Source: Pseudomonas sp. Fl4BN1 (GTDB lineage Bacteria > Pseudomonadota > Gammaproteobacteria > Pseudomonadales > Pseudomonadaceae). From it: a stretch of 64,000 nt of DNA. The notes beneath the pieces are model-generated. The model did not search any database. It was not told the DNA's origin and saw only the letters and a program-made list of their open reading frames with translations. The position numbers and the translations under genes are program-made. This document shows, one piece after another, positions 16,711 to 24,510 of the stretch (its first letter is position 1; every line of letters begins with the position of its first letter). The stretch is taken from positions 161,631-225,630 of the forward strand of contig NZ_JAAARM010000009.1 of the NCBI RefSeq assembly GCF_009908285.1. Direction: 5' to 3'.

Positions 16711-17603
16711 CAAGCCTCCCAGTTCCAACGGCTTTCAGCCACCGCGTCATGGGCGTGCAGGCTTTCTGCATGCACCACGCGCAAGTGGAAGGCGTTGACT
16801 CCAGGGGAGCGACGCAGGGCCAGGTTCAAGCGGCGGGCGGCGTCTTCGCAGAACATCAGGTTTTGTCCGTTGGCCAGGGCGAAGGCTTGCTCGTCGGCGC
16901 GTTTGACTGCGGTTTGCACTGCGGTGCCCAGGGCGTTTTCAGCGTCATTGATCAGCGCAATCAGCGGCAGTTCGTCGAGGAAATCGTCTAGGCGCAGGCG
17001 CAGTTCGGCATGGCTGCGTTGGCTGTGGGGTGTGGCAACAATGCCTTGGGTCGATCCCAGCCAGGCGAGAACATCGGCATGCTGCAACGGCTGATTGGCA
17101 AAATCATCGACGAATTGCTGCTGAATCAACTGCCGGGACAGGGCTGCCGAACACGGGCAAGTTGAGGAATAAGGCACGTCGATCTTTAGTTCCACGTGGA
17201 ACATCGCGTTTTTCAGCCGCGCTTCGATGCATAAGGGATAGCTCTTCCAGCCGGCCAATGGACTGACCAGGGCCGGGCGTTTGAGCAGCAAGTCGAGGTG
17301 AATGCGCAGGTAGGCGCTGTGGGCCAAACCCTGGTGGCTGTCGAGAAAACGCCGCAACACCTGACGCAGCAGAGCCGGGGTCAGGTTTTCCTGTTCGAGC
17401 AGTTCCAGGGCCAGGTACAGGCGCGACATGTGAATACCGCGCGCCTCGCCGTCGTCGAGGCTGACCCCGGCATCGGCTTTGGCCGCGACCCGCTGACTGT
17501 CGATCACTACAGGTAAGGCAATGCCGCACATGCCTACCCATTCCAAAGGCAAGGCTTGGCGTGAGGCCTGCGCGGCAATATCCGGCAGAGTCAGCGCGTT
17601 CAT
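16710..17603 (-). CDS. folE2: GTP cyclohydrolase FolE2 (type IB)
   Basis: The protein has 297 residues. It converts GTP to dihydroneopterin triphosphate for folate, and is a metal-flexible replacement for the zinc enzyme FolE1. The family motif STCPCSAALSRQ holds the catalytic/metal cysteine near 146-149. 'RSHAELRLRL' and 'NAENALGTAVQTAVKRADEQAFALANGQN'-type regions are present (quoted in part). It is the first gene of the eight-gene operon, 28 nt from the Zur palindrome. A parS-like site lies inside the gene at 17188. Confidence 0.95.
   Translation of the reverse strand: MNALTLPDIAAQASRQALPLEWVGMCGIALPVVIDSQRVAAKADAGVSLDDGEARGIHMSRLYLALELLEQENLTPALLRQVLRRFLDSHQGLAHSAYLRIHLDLLLKRPALVSPLAGWKSYPLCIEARLKNAMFHVELKIDVPYSSTCPCSAALSRQLIQQQFVDDFANQPLQHADVLAWLGSTQGIVATPHSQRSHAELRLRLDDFLDELPLIALINDAENALGTAVQTAVKRADEQAFALANGQNLMFCEDAARRLNLALRRSPGVNAFHLRVVHAESLHAHDAVAESRWNWEA
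17188..17203. other. parS: parS-like site (ParB binding) 2
   Basis: GTTCCACGTGGAAC at 17189-17202 is identical to the core at 1584 and is a perfect palindrome; with flanks it reads AGTTCCACGTGGAACA. It lies within folE2 codons for 'KIDVPYS'-adjacent residues, so the DNA site and the protein share sequence. Confidence 0.8.
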
Positions 17604-17630
17604 GAGCAGGTCCGTCGTAGGAAATAATTC

Positions 17631-17653
17631 GACATGTTATATTATAACAATGC
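17631..17653. promoter_or_regulatory. Zur box between folE2 operon and amidase gene
   Basis: The core GTTATATTATAAC (17636-17648) is a dyad centred at 17642 and matches the gammaproteobacterial Zur consensus GTTATAnTATAAC, with extended half-sites GACAT and AATGC. It sits 28 nt from the folE2 start and 80 nt from the amidase start. Zinc-loaded Zur bound here should repress both directions. Confidence 0.9.
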
Positions 17654-17732
17654 GTTCGATGGGAAATTTTTCCTCGCCGTTTCTTCAGCCTGCCTTGTGA
17701 GTACGGACGCTCCCCTATTTGCGGTATTTGTC

Positions 17733-18956
17733 ATGCACAGACGTCAATTGCTCAACCTGCTGTTGGCCGGTACGGCCCTGATGTTTCCCTGGAGTATTTC
17801 CGCTGCGCAGATCCGCAATGCCCGGTTGTGGAAAGACCCCGACAAGCTGCGGCTGGTGCTCGATCTGAGTGGCCCGGTGCAGTACAAGACCTTCACCCTC
17901 AGTGCGCCGGAGCGCTTGATCATCGATTTGAGCGGGGCCCGCCTGAGTGGCGACTTCAGTCAGTTGGCCCTGGCCAATACGGTGATTCGTTCGATCCGCT
18001 CCGGGCATTTTGGCCAGGGCGATACGCGGATCGTCCTTGATCTGAGTGAGCCGGTGCGGCTCAACAGTTTTCTCCTGCCGCCCCAGGGCGGGCAGGGGCA
18101 TCGGCTGGTGCTGGACCTGTCCCACGCTGGCAAGGCGCCGCTGCAGATCGCCGCGGCAGCCGCACCGCTGGTCAAGCCCGAGGTGTCGGTGGATAGATCG
18201 CATCCCAAGCGCAACATCATCGTCGTGGTGGACCCCGGGCACGGGGGCAAGGATCCGGGTGCGGTGGGGGCCAGGGGCGAACGGGAAAAGGATGTGGTGT
18301 TGTCCATCGCCCAGTTGTTGGCCAAGCGACTCAAGCGCGAGAAGGGTTTCGACGTGAAGCTGGTGCGTAACGACGACTTCTTCGTGCCACTGCGCAAGCG
18401 AGTGGAGATTGCCCACAAGCATAAGGCCGACATGTTCATCTCGGTGCATGCCGACGCCGCACCGCGACTCACCGCCTCGGGTGCCTCGGTGTACACCCTG
18501 TCCGAAGGTGGTGCGACCTCGGCCACAGCACGGTTCATGGCCCAGCGGGAAAACGGCGCCGATCTGTTGGGGGCCACCCGTTTGCTCAACCTCAAGGACA
18601 AGGACCCGATGCTGGCCGGAGTGATCCTCGACATGTCGATGAACGCCACCATTGCCGCCAGCCTGCAACTGGGGAACACGGTGCTGGACAGCCTGGCCGG
18701 GATCACCACCCTGCACCAGAAACGCGTCGAGCAGGCCGGGTTCGCGGTGCTCAAGTCCCCGGACGTGCCATCGATCCTGGTGGAGACCGGGTTCATTTCC
18801 AACAGCCGCGACAGCCAGCGCCTGGTCACTGCACGGCATCAGCAGGCAATTGCCGATGGTTTATTCAAAGGCCTGCAGCGCTACTTCGAGAAAAATCCGC
18901 CAGCCAACAGCTACATGGCCTGGCTCCAGGAGTCGAAAAACAAGGGCTCGGTGTAG
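17733..18956 (+). CDS. N-acetylmuramoyl-L-alanine amidase with AMIN domain (AmiA/C type)
   Basis: The start at 17733 (M-H-R-R-Q-L-L) is chosen over the frame's first possible start at 17634 because it opens a twin-arginine-like signal peptide (about 1-26). The protein has 408 residues: AMIN domain (about 27-130) for septal peptidoglycan targeting, then an Amidase_3 domain with the zinc ligands His in VDPGHGGKDPG (about 170), Glu in REKDVVLS and His in SVHADAAP, plus the catalytic Glu in LVETGFISN. It splits stem peptides from glycan in the periplasm. It is itself a zinc enzyme under a Zur box, so it is probably a dosage backup. Confidence 0.92.
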   Translation: MHRRQLLNLLLAGTALMFPWSISAAQIRNARLWKDPDKLRLVLDLSGPVQYKTFTLSAPERLIIDLSGARLSGDFSQLALANTVIRSIRSGHFGQGDTRIVLDLSEPVRLNSFLLPPQGGQGHRLVLDLSHAGKAPLQIAAAAAPLVKPEVSVDRSHPKRNIIVVVDPGHGGKDPGAVGARGEREKDVVLSIAQLLAKRLKREKGFDVKLVRNDDFFVPLRKRVEIAHKHKADMFISVHADAAPRLTASGASVYTLSEGGATSATARFMAQRENGADLLGATRLLNLKDKDPMLAGVILDMSMNATIAASLQLGNTVLDSLAGITTLHQKRVEQAGFAVLKSPDVPSILVETGFISNSRDSQRLVTARHQQAIADGLFKGLQRYFEKNPPANSYMAWLQESKNKGSV

Positions 18957-19026
18957 GCGCCGGCTTGCTGGCGAATGGGCTGTATCAAGGGGGCTGCGGC
19001 GCCTGGTTCGCTGGCAAGTCTGCTCC
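18956..19026. repeat. Degenerate REP pair after the amidase gene
   Basis: 'GCCGGCTTGCTGGCGAA' near 18957-18974 and its inverted counterpart 'TTCGCTGGCAAG' near 19007-19018 form a diverged REP doublet between two convergent genes. It may act as a transcription end. Confidence 0.55.
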
Positions 19027-19040
19027 GCCGCCGCGTTGGG

Positions 19041-19418
19041 CTAGCAGCCGGTGATGCGGCTGCAGGTGAACTTGGCGCTACTGCCGCCGGAGCTGGAGAA
19101 GCGGTTGCGGGTGGTCCAGCCCACGCGTTGGCTGTAACCCACCCAGGCCTCGCCGTCGGATGCCAGGCCGGTGAAGAAGGTCAGTTGTCCGTAGCGGCTG
19201 TTGGTTTGCGCCCAATAGCGTTTGCCGATCACCTCGAACCCGCGCAAGTACGTGGTGCTGCCGGCGGTAGCGACGCTGTAGGCGTTGCCCAGGGGATCGA
19301 CGCAGGCCAGCAGGGTAGCACTGCGGGTGCAACTGGCCAGGGTACTGGGCACGGCCGCGACGGCATGGCCGGCAAACAGCAACAGGCTTGAGAGCAGGGT
19401 GGGCAAGACAAGGCGCAT
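19041..19418 (-). CDS. Small secreted cysteine-containing protein of the Zur cluster, function unknown
   Basis: The protein has 125 residues. A signal peptide covers about 1-21 (AVAAV). The mature part has four cysteines (SCTRS, LACVD, FTCSR, TGC end), which suggests two disulfides, and several Tyr/Trp-rich strands ('GSTTYLRGFEVIGKRYWAQ', 'GEAWVGYSQRVGW'). I recognise no domain. It is transcribed away from dksA2 with the second Zur box 79-86 nt upstream, so zinc-controlled expression is likely. A hypothetical gene lies in the same place between dksA2 and the amidase in P. aeruginosa, as I recall, so the linkage is conserved. Confidence 0.75.
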   Translation of the reverse strand: MRLVLPTLLSSLLLFAGHAVAAVPSTLASCTRSATLLACVDPLGNAYSVATAGSTTYLRGFEVIGKRYWAQTNSRYGQLTFFTGLASDGEAWVGYSQRVGWTTRNRFSSSGGSSAKFTCSRITGC

Positions 19419-19491
19419 GGCGATTCTCGTGGCGACAGGGGCGCAGCATCGCGCCCTTCGTCGTGGGCGGCAAGAGAGGATTGGCTAATTT

Positions 19492-19514
19492 GCATTGTTA
19501 TAATATAACATCAA
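19492..19514. promoter_or_regulatory. Zur box between the small secreted protein gene and dksA2
   Basis: The core GTTATAATATAAC (19497-19509) is centred at 19503. Twenty bases, GCATTGTTATAATATAACAT, are identical to the minus-strand reading of the box at 17631-17653, so the two sites are inverted copies 1.86 kb apart. It lies 36 nt before dksA2. Confidence 0.9.
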
Positions 19515-19538
19515 AACAAAGCCTGACCGTGACTCGCC

Positions 19539-19943
19539 ATGACTGAACAAGATCTTCTCGCCCAACCCGACGCGCACTACATGAATGATGCCCAGCAGGG
19601 CTTCTTTCGTGACTTGCTGCTGGCCCAGCGCAGCGAACTGCAGGAGCGCATCGCCGCCGAATTCGACCAACTGCGTGAACACGAGGCCCATAGCGACCCC
19701 GCCGACATCGGCAGCGCCGAAGAACAGCGGCTGTGGCAACTGCGCCTGCTGGAGCGGGAAAAGAAGCTCCTCGACAAGATTGACGAGGCCCTGGAGCACT
19801 TGGCCCGTGGTGAGTACGGCTGGTGCCGTGACACCGGCGAGGCCATCGGCCTGAAACGTCTGCTGTTGCGGCCTACCGCCACCCTGTGTATTGAAGCCAA
19901 AGAACGCCAAGAGCTGCGCGAACGCCACCAACGGGCGTTTTGA
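19539..19943 (+). CDS. dksA2: DksA2, zinc-independent RNA polymerase-binding factor
   Basis: The protein has 134 residues: an N-terminal helix, a coiled coil with the acidic tip DPADIG (about 54-59), and a C-terminal globular part. The canonical C4 zinc finger is reduced to C-X2-T-X17-C-X2-A (C96, T99, C117, A120). This is the known DksA2 arrangement, which folds without zinc and replaces DksA when zinc is scarce, binding the RNA polymerase secondary channel with ppGpp. It lies 36 nt after the Zur box and starts an operon with the COG0523 gene 30 nt downstream. Confidence 0.96.
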   Translation: MTEQDLLAQPDAHYMNDAQQGFFRDLLLAQRSELQERIAAEFDQLREHEAHSDPADIGSAEEQRLWQLRLLEREKKLLDKIDEALEHLARGEYGWCRDTGEAIGLKRLLLRPTATLCIEAKERQELRERHQRAF

Positions 19944-19973
19944 CCCAGCCGCGACCCTGATGAGGATCAACCG

Positions 19974-21182
19974 ATGACCCAGCGTCTTCCCGTTACCGTG
20001 CTATCCGGCTTTCTCGGCGCCGGTAAAAGCACCCTGCTCAATCACGTGCTGCGCAACCGCGATAACCTGCGGGTGGCAGTGATCGTCAACGACATGAGCG
20101 AAATCAACATCGACGGCAGCGAGGTGCAGCGTGATGTCAGCCTCAACCGCGCCGAAGAAAAGCTGGTGGAAATGAGCAACGGCTGCATTTGTTGCACCCT
20201 GCGCGAGGACCTGCTGGAAGAAGTGGGCAAACTGGCCGGTGAGGGACGCTTTGATTACCTGCTGATCGAATCCACCGGCATTTCCGAGCCGCTGCCGGTG
20301 GCCGAGACCTTCACCTTTCGCGACGAATCGGGCCAGAGCCTGGCAGATATCGCCCGGCTCGACACCATGGTCACCGTGGTCGACGGTATGAACTTCCTGC
20401 TGGATTACCAGGCAGCAGAAAGCCTGGCCTCACGGGGTGAAACCCTGGGAGAGGAAGACGAGCGTTCGATCAGCGACCTGTTGATCGAGCAGGTGGAGTT
20501 TGCCGATGTGATCCTCATCAGCAAGATCGACCTGATCAGCAGCGACGAGCGTCTGGAGCTGATGGCGATCCTGGCGCGCCTCAATGCCCAGGCGGAAATA
20601 ATCCCCATGGTCATGGGGCAGGTGCCGTTGACCAAGATCCTCAACACCGGTCGCTTTGACTTCGAGCGGGCGGCCCAAGCACCGGGCTGGTTGCAGGAAC
20701 TGCGTGGCGAGCACGTGCCGGAAACCGAGGAGTACGGGATCGCTTCCAGCGCCTACCGGGCGCGACGGCCGTTCCATCCTGAGCGCTTCTTCAACTTCAT
20801 CAACCGGACCTGGGTCAACGGCAAGCTGCTGCGCTCCAAGGGCTTCTTCTGGCTGGCCAGCAAGTATCAGGAGGCTGGTAGCTGGTCCCAGGCCGGCGGT
20901 CTGATGCGCCACGGGTTTGCCGGACGCTGGTGGCGTTTCGTGCCTAAGCAGCAATGGCCCCAGGACGAGGAAAGCACTGCGGCGATCATGCACAACTGGA
21001 CCCCGGCCACCGGCGACTGCCGACAGGAACTGGTGTTCATCGGCCAGAACATCGACTTCGCCCGGCTTTGTGCCGAGTTGGACCTGTGCCTGCTGGACGA
21101 CGATGAAATGGCGCTTGGCGTCGAGGGTTGGAGTCTGATGAGCGACCCCTTCGGACCCTGGCATGAAGACGAGGCTGCCTGA
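19974..21182 (+). CDS. zigA: COG0523 GTPase, zinc metallochaperone (ZigA type)
   Basis: The protein has 402 residues. A G3E P-loop GFLGAGKST lies at 12-20, the metal motif C71-I-C73-C74 follows, then '[18 protein letters not shown]', 'VVDGMNFL' and the guanine motif SKID (about 183). The C-terminal CobW_C domain ends Asp/Glu-rich. GTP-dependent zinc delivery to client enzymes is established for Zur-regulated members of the family. It sits 30 nt after dksA2 and overlaps the DUF1826 start by 1 nt (TGATG). Confidence 0.92.
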   Translation: MTQRLPVTVLSGFLGAGKSTLLNHVLRNRDNLRVAVIVNDMSEINIDGSEVQRDVSLNRAEEKLVEMSNGCICCTLREDLLEEVGKLAGEGRFDYLLIESTGISEPLPVAETFTFRDESGQSLADIARLDTMVTVVDGMNFLLDYQAAESLASRGETLGEEDERSISDLLIEQVEFADVILISKIDLISSDERLELMAILARLNAQAEIIPMVMGQVPLTKILNTGRFDFERAAQAPGWLQELRGEHVPETEEYGIASSAYRARRPFHPERFFNFINRTWVNGKLLRSKGFFWLASKYQEAGSWSQAGGLMRHGFAGRWWRFVPKQQWPQDEESTAAIMHNWTPATGDCRQELVFIGQNIDFARLCAELDLCLLDDDEMALGVEGWSLMSDPFGPWHEDEAA

Positions 21183-21889
21183 TGCTGACCTTGAGCTCCC
21201 CAGTGACACCGCTGGTTAACCAGCCACCGGCCAGGTGGCTGTTGCTGCCCAGTGTCGAGCCTGTGATTTCACGCCGCGCGGCCATTGGCACAACCCCGGC
21301 GGTGCTGGCGCAGGTGCTGGAGGACGAGGTAAACCTCGGCCTCTGGCAGCGTCAGCTACCGGCGCATATCGCGGATTTCGGCGAGCTGCTGTTGTCCCTG
21401 GACGAACCGTTGGCGGAGTCCTTGTCCCTGGAGCTGCCGGATGAAGACTCGGAGCCGAACCTGCGTGGCCTGGCCTCGGGCTTCAGTGATTTACAGGGTT
21501 ATGACGGCTTTATCGCCGATGTTTCCTGGTTGGTCAGCGCCTTTGCCTGCTTGCTCGGAGCCAAGCGCGTGGGGCTGCGCTTGCGGATGCTGGACAAGGC
21601 CATGTGCCCGCGCTTTCACGTGGACCATGTACCGGTGCGCCTGATCACCACCTATGCCGGCGTGGGCAGCCAGTGGTTGCGCGAAGGGCGGATGGACCGC
21701 CGGCAGCTCGGGCGTGCCGAGGCCGAGCCACTGGATCCGGCGTTGATCCAGCAGATCGCCAGCGGCGAAGTGGCGCTGTTCAAGGGGGAGAAATGGCACG
21801 GCAACGAAGGCTTCGGCCTGATTCACCGCTCGCCGCAGCCGGCGCCGGGTGAGCGTCGGTTGATCCTTACCCTTGATTGGCTGGGTTGA
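21182..21889 (+). CDS. DUF1826 family protein
   Basis: The protein has 235 residues. 'KAMCPRFHVDHVPVRLITTYAGVGSQWL' (quoted in part: CPRFHVDHVPVR) carries a Cys and two His that could form a metal site, and 'FKGEKWHGNEGFGLIHRSP' adds two more His. Function is unknown. The family regularly accompanies Zur-controlled COG0523 genes. Here it overlaps the zigA stop (TGATG) and so is co-translated with it. A role as a zinc-responsive enzyme or as a client of the GTPase is conjecture. Confidence 0.82.
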   Translation: MLTLSSPVTPLVNQPPARWLLLPSVEPVISRRAAIGTTPAVLAQVLEDEVNLGLWQRQLPAHIADFGELLLSLDEPLAESLSLELPDEDSEPNLRGLASGFSDLQGYDGFIADVSWLVSAFACLLGAKRVGLRLRMLDKAMCPRFHVDHVPVRLITTYAGVGSQWLREGRMDRRQLGRAEAEPLDPALIQQIASGEVALFKGEKWHGNEGFGLIHRSPQPAPGERRLILTLDWLG

Positions 21890-22108
21890 TTGCTCCCATT
21901 CTCTGGTCCTCCATGGGTTTTCGGGAGCCTCTGTCGAAGGCCGCCATCGGGCACTGAAGTGCCCCCGCCCGAGAGGCCCGCAAAGCCCCTCCGGTGCCTA
22001 TTGTCCGAACATGGCCCGAACCTGCAGCAACGGCTACGGGCCTAGCGGATTTTCGCCCCGGGAGGGAAGGGCGTAGCATCACTCCACAAGCTTTCGGAAC
22101 CCCTTCCC

Positions 22109-23071
22109 ATGCTGCAGAACATCCCCACTCACGTGATCGCCGGCCCTTTGGGCGCCGGCAAGACCAGCCTGATTCGTCATTTGCTGAGCCAGCGCCCGGC
22201 TAATGAGCGCTGGGCGGTGCTGATCAACGAATTTGGCCAGATCGGCCTGGATGCGGCATTGCTGACCCGGGATGAAGACGGTATCGCCCTCGGCGAAGTC
22301 GCTGGCGGCTGTCTGTGCTGCGTCAACGGCGCGCCGTTCCAGGTGGGCCTGGGGCGCCTGTTGCGCAAAGCCAAGCCGGACCGTTTGTTCATCGAGCCGT
22401 CCGGCCTTGGCCACCCGGCGCAGTTGCTCAAGCAACTGAGTGTTGCGCCGTGGCAGGGGGTGTTGGCGTTGCAGCCCTGTGTGCTGGTGCTGGACGCCCA
22501 GGCCCTGGCCGCCGGCAAGCCGCTGCCCCAGGCGCAGCAGGAGGCTCTGTCCAGCGCCGGTTTGCTGGTGCTGAACAAGGATGAGCTGCTCAGTGACAGC
22601 GATCGCTTGCGCGTGCTGGAACAATTGCCGGACATTCCCCTGTTCTGGACTCGCCATGCGGCCTTGCCTTTGGCGGAGCTACCGGGCCTGGAGGTCAGTG
22701 CCGGGACGGCGCTTGAGCCGTTCGCGGTGCCCCAGGGATTGGCGCAGCTAGCGGCGCTCTGGAGTGATCCGGGGGTGCCGATCTGCCTCAGCCAGTCCCA
22801 GGCAGAAGGTTGGAGCATTGGCTGGCGCTGGCATCCGAGCCAGCAGTTCGATCTGGCCCGAGTCGATCACTGGTTGCAGAATCTCGATTGGCGGCGGGCC
22901 AAGCTGGTGATCCACAGCAGTGAAGGCTGGCGCTCAGGCAACGGTCTGGACAATTCGCCATTCAATTGGCTGCCCAGTGAGTGGCGTCGGGATTCACGCC
23001 TGGAATTGATTTTCAGTGATGCTCAGGATGTTGCTGCGCTGCAAGCCAGCCTGGCTGCCTGCCGTCTATAA
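22109..23071 (+). CDS. Second COG0523/CobW-family GTPase
   Basis: The protein has 320 residues. The P-loop GPLGAGKTS is at 12-20, C68-L-C70-C71 is the metal motif, 'FIEPSGLGHPAQLL' the switch region and NKDE (about 158-161) the guanine motif. It is shorter than the first COG0523 protein and lacks its long C-terminal tail. The ATG at 22109 is the first in a plausible position. The 219 nt before it hold a small hairpin (GGGCAC/GTGCCC, 21947-21962) but no Zur palindrome, so it either reads through from DUF1826 or has its own promoter. Confidence 0.87.
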   Translation: MLQNIPTHVIAGPLGAGKTSLIRHLLSQRPANERWAVLINEFGQIGLDAALLTRDEDGIALGEVAGGCLCCVNGAPFQVGLGRLLRKAKPDRLFIEPSGLGHPAQLLKQLSVAPWQGVLALQPCVLVLDAQALAAGKPLPQAQQEALSSAGLLVLNKDELLSDSDRLRVLEQLPDIPLFWTRHAALPLAELPGLEVSAGTALEPFAVPQGLAQLAALWSDPGVPICLSQSQAEGWSIGWRWHPSQQFDLARVDHWLQNLDWRRAKLVIHSSEGWRSGNGLDNSPFNWLPSEWRRDSRLELIFSDAQDVAALQASLAACRL

Positions 23072-23081
23072 CCGCAGGATT

Positions 23082-23105
23082 GCAGGAACCGGCTTGCCAG
23101 CGAAT
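23082..23105 (+). repeat. REP element
   Basis: GCAGGAACCGGCTTGCCAGC followed by GAAT matches the Pseudomonas REP pattern with small changes. It lies between the convergent COG0523 and DUF3301 genes. Confidence 0.65.
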
Positions 23106-23106
23106 C

Positions 23107-23499
23107 TCAATTACGCCACTTGCGGTGTTCGTCGCGCCACTGGCTCAGCTCGATCACTTCGGCGCTGGGCAATGGCTCCTTGGCTTCAAACGGGTAGGGC
23201 GCAAGTTCAATATGCGCGCTATGGGCACCGAACTGGGTAATGGTCCCGGCGTGGCGGGTTTCGCCAGTCACGGTGAACTCGAAATTGTAGATCCGCGCCA
23301 GGCGCCGACGGCCATTGGCGTCCTTGACGAAACCAATACGCTTGAGCGCGACGTTGCCGTCCAGCAGCTCGATATCGAGTTTGGCGCAGTGCTGCTTGAC
23401 CCGCGCCAGCGCTCGCTCGCGCAGGCCGTGGTTGTGCCACAGCCAGGCGCCGCCGGTCGCCAGCAGCATCAGCACCAAGATGTTTCCAAGGGTCAGCAT
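23107..23499 (-). CDS. DUF3301 family membrane-anchored protein
   Basis: The start at 23499 (GGAG 9 nt upstream) gives 130 residues. One N-terminal membrane segment covers about 3-22, followed by a cytoplasmic or periplasmic part with 'LDIELLDGNVALKRIGFVKDANGRRRLARIYNFEFTVTG'-type sequence (quoted in part: RRRLARIYNFEFT) that marks DUF3301. Function is unknown. It stands alone and convergent with the GTPase gene; pdxY is divergent. Confidence 0.82.
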   Translation of the reverse strand: MLTLGNILVLMLLATGGAWLWHNHGLRERALARVKQHCAKLDIELLDGNVALKRIGFVKDANGRRRLARIYNFEFTVTGETRHAGTITQFGAHSAHIELAPYPFEAKEPLPSAEVIELSQWRDEHRKWRN

Positions 23500-23616
23500 G
23501 AAAGTTTGCTCCAACGAAGTAGCATCAGCTTAACTGCGTCTCCGGTCTGTCGTACAGGCTGCGTTTAGTCGCATACTGCGCGGCTTGAATTCCACCGGTT
23601 CTATGGAAAATCCTGC

Positions 23617-24489
23617 ATGAAACGTACGCCTCACCTGCTTGCGATCCAGTCCCATGTGGTTTTTGGCCACGCCGGTAACAGCGCCGCGGTATTTCCCATG
23701 CAGCGGGTCGGGGTGAATGTCTGGCCCCTGAACACCGTACAGTTCTCCAATCACACCCAGTATGGTCACTGGGCGGGAGAAGTGCTGGCACCGCAACAGA
23801 TTCCCGAACTGGTGGAAGGTATTGCCGCCATCGGCGAGCTGGGCAACTGCGATGCGATCCTCTCCGGCTATCTGGGCAGTGCGGCCCAGGGCCGGGCGAT
23901 CCTCAGCGGCGTGGCGCGGATCAAGGCGACCAACCCCAAGGCCCTGTACCTGTGCGACCCGGTCATGGGCCATCCGGAAAAGGGCTGCAGCGTGCCGGAG
24001 GAAGTCAGCGATTTCCTGCTGGATGAAGCCGTGGCCATGGCCGACTTCCTCTGCCCCAACCAGCTGGAACTGGACAGCTTCTGCGCACGCAAGCCGCAAT
24101 CACTGTTCGATTGCCTGGGCATGGCTCGCTCGTTGCTGGAGAAGGGCCCCAAGGCGGTGCTGGTCAAGCATCTGGACTACCCGGGCAAACTGGCTGAAGG
24201 CTTCGAGATGCTGCTGGTGACCGCCGATGGCAGCTGGCACCTGCGGCGTCCGCTGTTGGCGTTCCCGCGCCAGCCGGTGGGGGTGGGCGACCTGACTTCA
24301 GGCCTGTTCCTGGCCCGAGTGCTGCTGGGTGACAGCCTGGTGGCGGCGTTTGAATTCACCGCCGCAGCGGTGCATGAAGTGCTCCTGGAAACCCAGGCCT
24401 GTGCCAGCTATGAGCTGGAGCTGGTGCGGGCCCAGGATCGTATTGCCCATCCACGGGTGCGTTTCGAGGCCACGCCGATCGGCCTCTGA
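23617..24489 (+). CDS. pdxY: Pyridoxal kinase PdxY
   Basis: The protein has 290 residues of the ribokinase-like fold. It phosphorylates pyridoxal in B6 salvage. '[23 protein letters not shown]', '[12 protein letters not shown]', '[13 protein letters not shown]', 'CPNQLELD' and the catalytic '[12 protein letters not shown]' (Asp as base, near 228) are visible, and length is typical. Start and spacing are unremarkable. It lies between DUF3301 and a convergent APC permease whose stop is 21 nt away. Confidence 0.95.
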   Translation: MKRTPHLLAIQSHVVFGHAGNSAAVFPMQRVGVNVWPLNTVQFSNHTQYGHWAGEVLAPQQIPELVEGIAAIGELGNCDAILSGYLGSAAQGRAILSGVARIKATNPKALYLCDPVMGHPEKGCSVPEEVSDFLLDEAVAMADFLCPNQLELDSFCARKPQSLFDCLGMARSLLEKGPKAVLVKHLDYPGKLAEGFEMLLVTADGSWHLRRPLLAFPRQPVGVGDLTSGLFLARVLLGDSLVAAFEFTAAAVHEVLLETQACASYELELVRAQDRIAHPRVRFEATPIGL

Positions 24490-24510
24490 GCGCGACCGGC
24501 GGGCCGCGAC

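Noticed and set aside
21947..21962. Hairpin GGGCACTGAAGTGCCC considered as a terminator before the second COG0523 gene
   Set aside because: A 6-bp stem without any T-run, so termination cannot be claimed.
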